From UBA4421 sp002704225 (GTDB taxonomy: Bacteria > Pseudomonadota > Gammaproteobacteria > Pseudomonadales > Azotimanducaceae), in assembly GCA_902556425.1 (NCBI GenBank), contig CACDWG010000019.1, forward strand, positions 1-38,846: a stretch of DNA of 38,846 nucleotides. Reading direction: 5' to 3'. Positions 34,225-38,846 of the stretch are shown in pieces (within the stretch, counting starts at the first letter, position 1; every line of letters starts with the position of its first letter). A program made the translations under genes and the position numbers. The notes under the pieces were generated by a model. It ran no database searches. It saw nothing but the letters and a program-made list of their open reading frames with translations, and was not told where the DNA came from.

Positions 34225-34802
34225 GCAAGTTATTCAAAGAAGTATTTATACATGAGTCATCCTACGTTGATGATAATGTGTCAATCGGGAGGGGTTCTAA
34301 AGTATGGCATTTTAGCCACATATTAGAGAACTGTCAGATCGGGGAAGATTGCTCTCTAGGGCAAAATGTTGTCATTGGGCCCAATGTGGTCGTTGGTAAT
34401 AGAGTCAAAATACAAAATAATGTCAGTGTCTATGAAGGGGTCACACTAGAAGAAGGGGTTTTTTGTGGCCCGTCATGTGTTTTCACTAATGTGAATAATC
34501 CTCGCTCTGAGATTGTCCGAAAAGATGAGTATCGTAGAACGACAGTCAAGCGAGGCGCGTCTATTGGTGCTAATGCTACCATTATCTGTGGGCATGATTT
34601 GGGTGCATACTGCTTCATTGCAGCAGGTGCTGTTGTGACTAAAGAGGTCCCACCGCATGCATTGATGGCCGGGACGCCGGCAAAACGTATTGGCTGGATG
34701 AGTAAAGCTGGTGGTCGTCTTGGAGATGATTTAATTTGTCCGATCTCTGGAGCAAGCTATCGACAGATCACTCCAAATAAAATTGAGGAAATAATTGGGT
34801 GA
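34221..34802 (+). CDS. wbpD: Left-handed beta-helix N-acetyltransferase, WbpD-like
   Basis: 193-residue hexapeptide-repeat acyltransferase, expected to form a trimer and use acetyl-CoA. Repeats start at 'SYVDDNVSIGRGSKVWHFSH' and continue 'CQIGEDCSLGQNVVIGPNVV', 'NRVKIQNNVSVYEGVTLEEG'. The signature 'VFCGPSCVFTNVNNPRS' and the later 'GASIGANATIICGHDLGAYC' match WbpD/WlbB, which acetylates the 3-amino group of UDP-GlcNAc(3NH2)A. The extra C-terminal tail ('KAGGRLGDDLICPISGASY') is also seen in such enzymes. It overlaps wbpB (ATGA) and wbpE (GTGA), so translation is coupled. Confidence 0.88.
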   Translation: MSKLFKEVFIHESSYVDDNVSIGRGSKVWHFSHILENCQIGEDCSLGQNVVIGPNVVVGNRVKIQNNVSVYEGVTLEEGVFCGPSCVFTNVNNPRSEIVRKDEYRRTTVKRGASIGANATIICGHDLGAYCFIAAGAVVTKEVPPHALMAGTPAKRIGWMSKAGGRLGDDLICPISGASYRQITPNKIEEIIG

Positions 34803-35932
34803 GTGAGTATTCGGCACCAACACAGTTTATAGATTTAGTGGCCCAACAGAAATTGATTCGACCTGAATTAGAGTCTGCGATTTTGAAAGTACTGGATCAC
34901 GGTCAATACATTATGGGCCCTGAGGTAGAGACCTTTGAAGCTGATTTGCGAAAATTCACGGGGGCTAGCCATGCGGTTACTTGCGCGAATGGCACGGATG
35001 CGCTGACGATTGTTTTGATGGCTTGGGGTATCGGCCCCGGCGATGCAGTTTTCGTACCTTCATTTACTTATGTAGCTACGGCTGAAGCACCTGCTCAGTT
35101 AGGTGCTACTCCGTTCTTTGTAGATGTTTGTGAAGATACATTCAATATAGATTCTCAGAGTTTCAAGCAAGCAATCATGGATTGTCGTAAGCTAGGTCTG
35201 CGGCCCTCAGTTGTCATAGCGGTAGACCTGTTTGGTCAGCCAGCGGATGTCGATTCAATTACGGAAATAGCTCATTTAGAAAAGGTTAAAGTGCTCGTTG
35301 ATGGCGCCCAAAGTTTTGGCGCATCGTCCAAGGGAAGATCCGTAGGAACAATGGGCGATGCAACTACTACGAGTTTTTTTCCAGCTAAACCCTTGGGTTG
35401 TTATGGCGATGGCGGCGCTATATTTACAGAAAACGACGAAGATGCTGCTGTTATGCGATCTTTAAGGCTGCATGGAAAAGGAAGTGAGAAATACGATAAT
35501 ATCCGTATTGGTCTGAACTCTAGGTTGGACACGCTGCAAGCCGCAATCCTGATTGAAAAATTGAAAATATTTCCAGATGAAGTCGCTAGTCGAAACAAAC
35601 TTGCTAATTTTTATGGAAAGGAATTGTGTGGCTTTTTTAGTGTACCTAAGGTTCTCGATAATCACGTAAGTACTTGGGCTCAATATACTTTGGCGACCAA
35701 TTTGCGAGACGAAGTGCTGAACTACTTGGCTAAAAATTCAGTGCCAGCTGCCGTGTATTATCCAAGGCCACTGTCAAGGCAGTCTGGTTATTATAACTAT
35801 CCGTCGGTTAGCTCCGGCACGCCAATTTCTCATGCGCTGTCGGCTAAGGTTTTTAGTATTCCGATGCATCCGTATATGTCGTCAATTCAGGCACAAAATC
35901 TTGTTTCCATAATGTCGGAATTTAAATTCTGA
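34799..35932 (+). CDS. wbpE: PLP-dependent sugar aminotransferase, WbpE-like (DegT/DnrJ/EryC1 family)
   Basis: 377-residue aminotransferase expected to convert the 3-keto sugar to UDP-GlcNAc(3NH2)A with glutamate as amino donor. Seen: 'FIDLVAQQKLIRPELESAIL' at the N-terminus, 'HGQYIMGPEVETFE', 'CANGTDALTIVLMAWGIGPG', 'VPSFTYVATAEA', 'VDGAQSFGAS', and the PLP Lys (about 197) in 'TTSFFPAKPLGCYGDGGAI'. The C-terminal 'SVPAAVYYPRPLSRQSGYYN' and 'FSIPMHPYM' are typical. Start GTG 34799 overlaps the wbpD stop. It ends the four-gene Wbp-like unit; a 396-base non-coding gap follows. Confidence 0.92.
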   Translation: MSEYSAPTQFIDLVAQQKLIRPELESAILKVLDHGQYIMGPEVETFEADLRKFTGASHAVTCANGTDALTIVLMAWGIGPGDAVFVPSFTYVATAEAPAQLGATPFFVDVCEDTFNIDSQSFKQAIMDCRKLGLRPSVVIAVDLFGQPADVDSITEIAHLEKVKVLVDGAQSFGASSKGRSVGTMGDATTTSFFPAKPLGCYGDGGAIFTENDEDAAVMRSLRLHGKGSEKYDNIRIGLNSRLDTLQAAILIEKLKIFPDEVASRNKLANFYGKELCGFFSVPKVLDNHVSTWAQYTLATNLRDEVLNYLAKNSVPAAVYYPRPLSRQSGYYNYPSVSSGTPISHALSAKVFSIPMHPYMSSIQAQNLVSIMSEFKF

Positions 35933-36328
35933 AGCGTTGAGGTTGCTTTTTAATAGAACCACGCCATGAATCTTGCTAGAGCAGAAAAGAAATTGAACTA
36001 ACTTATTTATCGGAAAAAGACAATTTTACACGGGCTATATAAGACTGCTGCGGATGACATGGCGCTAGAGGCTTAGCAATATTTATGGCGCTCCGATAAT
36101 TAGTTATGAGACAAGGGGTGCAAAAAATTCCCGGCTAAAAAAGATTATTGAGTATATCAAGTGGCTTAATGAATTTGATTCCCTGACATGGTGTCGGTAA
36201 TAACTTAGACCATGAGCGCTGTATTCAGAAAAAACTCTTGTGCATCACAGCGGCTCATGGCAATCGAAGATGTAGGATCCCAGATATTTTATACTCGATA
36301 AATTCATAAATTTCACAAGGAGCCTAAA
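35933..36328. other. Gene-poor gap between wbpE and pseB
   Basis: About 396 bases of AT-rich sequence with frequent stops in all frames and no recognisable gene. Only a 12-codon frame from an ATG (35966) and an inverted repeat (36210-36260) stand out. A weak promoter-like pair, TTGATT (36175-36180) and TAATAA (36198-36203) with a 17-base spacer, could drive pseB; TATACT at 36290-36295 is another -10 candidate without a good -35. The gap may mark a deletion scar, but no remnant could be identified. Confidence 0.5.
36210..36260. repeat. Imperfect inverted repeat upstream of pseB
   Basis: CCATGAGCGCTGT at 36210-36222 is matched by ACAGCGGCTCATGG at 36247-36260: fully complementary over 13 bases apart from one bulged C, with a 24-base loop. 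There is no T tract after it, so it is not a standard terminator. It could be a regulatory stem in the pseB leader, a protein-binding site or the relic of a mobile-element end. Confidence 0.8.
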
Positions 36329-37327
36329 ATGCTAAAAAACGCGACAATATTAGTTACTGGAGGCACCGGATCATTCGGCCACACTTTTATTCCTATGACA
36401 CTGGAGCAATATAATCCTAAGAAGATTGTTATTTTTTCACGTGACGAGATGAAACAATGGGAGATGGCTAAATTATTTAAAAACGACTCGCGTGTTCGGT
36501 TTATGATCGGAGACGTACGTGACAAAGACAGACTATACCGTGCCTTAGATGGTATTGATTATGTAATCCATGCTGCGGCGACTAAAATTGTACCAACAGC
36601 TGAATACGACCCTTTTGAATGTGTAAAAACAAATGTTATCGGTGCAATGAATCTGATTGACGCCAGTATTGACAAGGGCGTAAAACGTTTAGTTGCTTTA
36701 TCTACGGACAAAGCAAGCAGTCCTGCCAATCTTTATGGCGCTACAAAGTTAACGTCTGATAGGTTGTTTGTTTCCGGAAACTCTTATTCGGGTGCTCATT
36801 CCACACGTTTTTCCGTTGTGCGATATGGAAATGTTATGGGCTCTCGAGGATCCGTCATTCCTTACTTCTTATCCATTGTTGATAAGGGGGTACTACCGAT
36901 TACAGATAATCGTATGACACGATTCATGATTTCGTTAGAAGAAGGCGTCGAGCTAGTCTGGCATGCTTTTTCCGATATGAAGGGTGGTGAAATTTATGTA
37001 AAAAAAATCCCATCTATGAAAATGACTGATGTCGCTTCTGCAGTAGCTGCCAAAGCTAAACAAGAAGAAGTAGGTATACGCCCGGGCGAAAAGTTACACG
37101 AACAAATGATTGGGGCAGAAGATGCGCTTTACACTTATGAATATTCAGATCATTTCAAAATTTTACCGTCCATTAATGAATGGGCAAATGATCCAGAGAG
37201 GATAGGATCTGGAATTAAGGTTGATCAAGACTTTATTTACAGTTCTGATAGTAATAAGGAATGGATGACTATCGAAACTCTAAGAGCATGGATTGAGTCG
37301 AATATGCATAAAATCGGAAAAATATAA
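36329..37327 (+). CDS. pseB: UDP-N-acetylglucosamine 4,6-dehydratase (inverting), PseB
   Basis: NADP-dependent SDR enzyme that makes the 4-keto-6-deoxy sugar at the start of pseudaminic acid and related routes. The 332-residue product has cofactor motif 'TGGTGSFG' at about 10-17, 'FSRDEMKQWEM', 'HAAATKIVPTAEYDPFECVK', 'ALSTDKASSPANLYGATK' with Thr126, Asp127, Lys128 and Tyr136-Lys140 of the active site, and 'VVRYGNVMGSRGSVIPYF'. Length matches PseB (about 330) rather than the long membrane-bound CapD/PglF forms. AAGGAG lies eight bases ahead of the ATG. The usual partner aminotransferase PseC is not next to it; an aldo/keto reductase starts three bases after its stop. Confidence 0.93.
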   Translation: MLKNATILVTGGTGSFGHTFIPMTLEQYNPKKIVIFSRDEMKQWEMAKLFKNDSRVRFMIGDVRDKDRLYRALDGIDYVIHAAATKIVPTAEYDPFECVKTNVIGAMNLIDASIDKGVKRLVALSTDKASSPANLYGATKLTSDRLFVSGNSYSGAHSTRFSVVRYGNVMGSRGSVIPYFLSIVDKGVLPITDNRMTRFMISLEEGVELVWHAFSDMKGGEIYVKKIPSMKMTDVASAVAAKAKQEEVGIRPGEKLHEQMIGAEDALYTYEYSDHFKILPSINEWANDPERIGSGIKVDQDFIYSSDSNKEWMTIETLRAWIESNMHKIGKI

Positions 37328-37330
37328 TCG

Positions 37331-38203
37331 ATGAGACTCGCGTTAGGAACTGCTCAATTTGGTTTGGATTACGGAATATCCAACACGGCTGGCCAAGTTA
37401 AGCCTCCAGAGGTCGATAGAATTTTAGCAGAAGCGAAAAAGCACAACATTGATACGCTCGATACTGCAATCGCATATGGTGATAGTGAAAGAGTCTTAGG
37501 TAATGTTGGTGTCCGTAAGTTCAATGTCGTGACGAAATTACCTCCCCTACCCGAAGGCATCAGAGATGACAAGTTGTGGTTAAATGAACAGGTTCAGGCG
37601 TCGCTGAAAAACCTGAGAGTAGAAAGCTTGTCAGGATTATTAATGCATAAGTCCTCTGACTTATTTAAAAAATCAAATGCGCCGTTACTTTCTGGCTTGC
37701 GTAAACTAAAAGAAACTGGTGTTGTTAATAAAGTTGGCGTATCTATTTACAACCCGAGTGAATTGGACGCTCTGGCTGACCGTGGTATCGAAATTGATAT
37801 CGTTCAAGCGCCTTTTAACATTTTAGATCGAAGAATTGAGTCCTCCGGCTGGCTTAACAGATTAGCGTTAGCCGATATTGAAATACATACGCGCTCTGTT
37901 TTTCTGCAAGGGTTACTGCTTCAATCAAAAATTCAACGAGCCCCATATTTCAATAAATGGGCGAAGCATTTTGCGATTTTCGATGAGTGGGTCAATGACA
38001 CTGGGCAGACGCGCTTGGGTGCTTCTTTGAATTTCGTATATTCGCGCGCAAAAATTAGTAAAGTAATAGTGGGCGTTCAAGATAGAGGTCAATTAAGGGG
38101 GGTTGTGAAATCTATCTCGCTAGACCGACATTCTTTAGTTTCGAGTGACTTAGCGATATATGATGATAGTTTAATCAATCCTTCTAATTGGGTGGTAAAG
38201 TAA
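37331..38203 (+). CDS. Aldo/keto reductase family protein
   Basis: 290-residue NAD(P)H-dependent oxidoreductase with a TIM-barrel fold. It opens 'LALGTAQFGLDYGISNTAG', as in AKRs found in sugar-nucleotide clusters. The catalytic tetrad is visible: Asp44 and Tyr49 in 'DTAIAYGDSERVLG', Lys69 in 'VVTKLP', His106 in 'GLLMHKS'. 'VNKVGVSIYNPSEL' and 'IVQAPFNILDRR' follow as later strands. The gene lies three bases after pseB, so they are surely co-transcribed. Such AKRs often accompany PseB/SpsF-type genes in flagellin-glycan or capsule loci, but the substrate is not known. Confidence 0.88.
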   Translation: MRLALGTAQFGLDYGISNTAGQVKPPEVDRILAEAKKHNIDTLDTAIAYGDSERVLGNVGVRKFNVVTKLPPLPEGIRDDKLWLNEQVQASLKNLRVESLSGLLMHKSSDLFKKSNAPLLSGLRKLKETGVVNKVGVSIYNPSELDALADRGIEIDIVQAPFNILDRRIESSGWLNRLALADIEIHTRSVFLQGLLLQSKIQRAPYFNKWAKHFAIFDEWVNDTGQTRLGASLNFVYSRAKISKVIVGVQDRGQLRGVVKSISLDRHSLVSSDLAIYDDSLINPSNWVVK

Positions 38204-38595
38204 ATTGACGGTTGCTGAGATTCTGATTTAGGGGTGCGATCTAAATATCGAGGAATGAAATTTTTAACGATCAAGTTTTCTCGAAGAGGATTCTACAGTC
38301 CTTAGGGCCTTATCTCGGCGTCTAAAAACAAATCATGAAAATATACCAATTTTTAAATTAACAAACCTAATAGAAAAATGGTAACGTCGTGAAGAATACA
38401 AAAAGTGTTTAGTATTTTTCACCCGAAGACGGAGGGCAATATATAATTGGTATTTTTAAAATAATTTTGTTGGGTTGTTGGAATCTATCGTGAAACAGGA
38501 TTTGTGGCATTGGGTAAATCAGCTGAGACTTATTCATTTTACACATAGTTAGATTTTTACTGACGTATGCCTTCCGGAAAATGGTGCTGTAGAAA
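38204..38595. other. Gene-poor gap between the aldo/keto reductase and the cytidylyltransferase
   Basis: About 392 AT-rich bases. No intact gene is supported. One short open segment (38268-38384) would read 'SSFLEEDSTVLRALSRRLKT' then 'NHENIPIFKLTNLIEKW' and a stop; it looks protein-like but has no start and I could not recognise it. The frame on the - strand at 38409-38783 overlaps the real cytidylyltransferase start and is not supported. No clear promoter or terminator was found. Confidence 0.45.
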
Positions 38596-38846
38596 ATGAA
38601 AATAGTTGCGATCGTCCAAGCTAGGATGGGTTCGACTCGTCTGCCTGGCAAAGCGATGATGAAAATAAACGAAACGCCTATGATAGGGATTTTGTTTAAA
38701 CGTCTCGCGCAATCCAAAAAAATAACAAAAATCATGTTAGCAACTTCTATTGCGCCTAATAATGATCCGCTTGAAATGTACATAAGAGGTCTAAATTACC
38801 CGGTATATAGAGGTGCTGAATCAAATGTATTGGATCGATACTATCG
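38596..38846 (+). CDS. spsF: SpsF-type cytidylyltransferase, N-terminal fragment (3' end outside window)
   Basis: The frame opens at ATG 38596 and runs to the right edge, giving the first 83 residues. It begins 'MKIVAIVQARMGSTRLPGKA', the nucleotide-binding signature of the SpsF/CMP-sugar synthetase-like family (GT-A fold). It goes on with 'KRLAQSKKITKIMLATSIAP', 'NNDPLEMYI' and 'YRGAESNVLDRYY', all conserved in SpsF. SpsF proteins are found with PseB-like dehydratases and aldo/keto reductases in spore-coat, flagellin-glycan and capsule loci. The exact sugar activated here is not known. Confidence 0.9.
   Translation, partial: MKIVAIVQARMGSTRLPGKAMMKINETPMIGILFKRLAQSKKITKIMLATSIAPNNDPLEMYIRGLNYPVYRGAESNVLDRYY

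Noticed and set aside
38409..38783. 124-codon frame on the - strand near the right edge
   Set aside because: It overlaps the start of the clear SpsF-type cytidylyltransferase on the + strand and shows no recognisable motif.
30788..38846. JUMPStart/ops element for RfaH in the polysaccharide locus
   Set aside because: I looked for GGCGGTAGCGT-like sequence in the gaps and found none.
1..38846. CRISPR array, tRNA, rRNA, toxin-antitoxin or phage genes
   Set aside because: No regularly spaced repeats, cloverleaf-like sequences or typical proteins of such systems were noticed on either strand.

Overview
The window reads as chromosomal DNA of a free-living, probably marine gammaproteobacterium. 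The grounds are a complete System I cytochrome c maturation operon, the gene order smc-zipA-ligA (ZipA is a gammaproteobacterial division protein), and a Yjb/SLBB/Wzz/WecA-type exopolysaccharide locus. The genus cannot be fixed from the sequence alone. No rRNA, tRNA, CRISPR array or intact insertion sequence was seen.

Layout, left to right. (1) 1-584: C-terminal end of a TonB-dependent outer-membrane receptor. (2) 595-7672: ccmABCDEFGHI on the + strand, nearly every junction overlapping. (3) 7769-14936: smc, zipA, ligA and a lysozyme-fold lipoprotein. (4) 14933-16619, - strand: two bactofilins followed by a ParA/MinD-like ATPase whose frame is broken at a run of 11 G. (5) 16713-19351, - strand: enoyl-CoA hydratase family protein, alpha/beta hydrolase and DUF169 protein, plus a separate methyltransferase (19394-20068). 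(6) 20198-22705, + strand: a ThDP enzyme of the acetolactate synthase type and a DUF3108-like exported protein. (7) 22878-30787: exopolysaccharide export and initiation genes: a Gly-Ala repeat YjbE-like protein, a terminator, YjbH, a YjbF/GfcB lipoprotein, a large SLBB/Wza-like export protein frameshifted at a run of 7 G, a Wzz-like chain-length protein and a WecA-like glycosyl-phosphate transferase. (8) 30788-31912: a gene graveyard holding decayed copies of an EPS-associated MarR-type regulator and of galU. (9) 31913-38846: an AT-richer sugar-nucleotide block. It has four genes matching the WbpA-WbpB-WbpD-WbpE route to UDP-2,3-diacetamido-2,3-dideoxyglucuronic acid. After them come PseB, an aldo/keto reductase and a truncated SpsF-type cytidylyltransferase.

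How the parts fit: blocks 7 to 9 form the left part of a surface-polysaccharide locus (export, chain length, initiating lipid-linked transferase, sugar precursors). Glycosyltransferases, flippase and polymerase are not in the window and may lie beyond the right edge. Its junction has been remodelled, leaving pseudogenes and three gene-poor gaps.

The observations most worth a second look are the two G-tract frameshifts (phase variation or sequence error), the bactofilin-ParA operon, the decayed regulator and galU, and the pseB-AKR-spsF order without pseC. I did not find a clearly new defence or mobile system.
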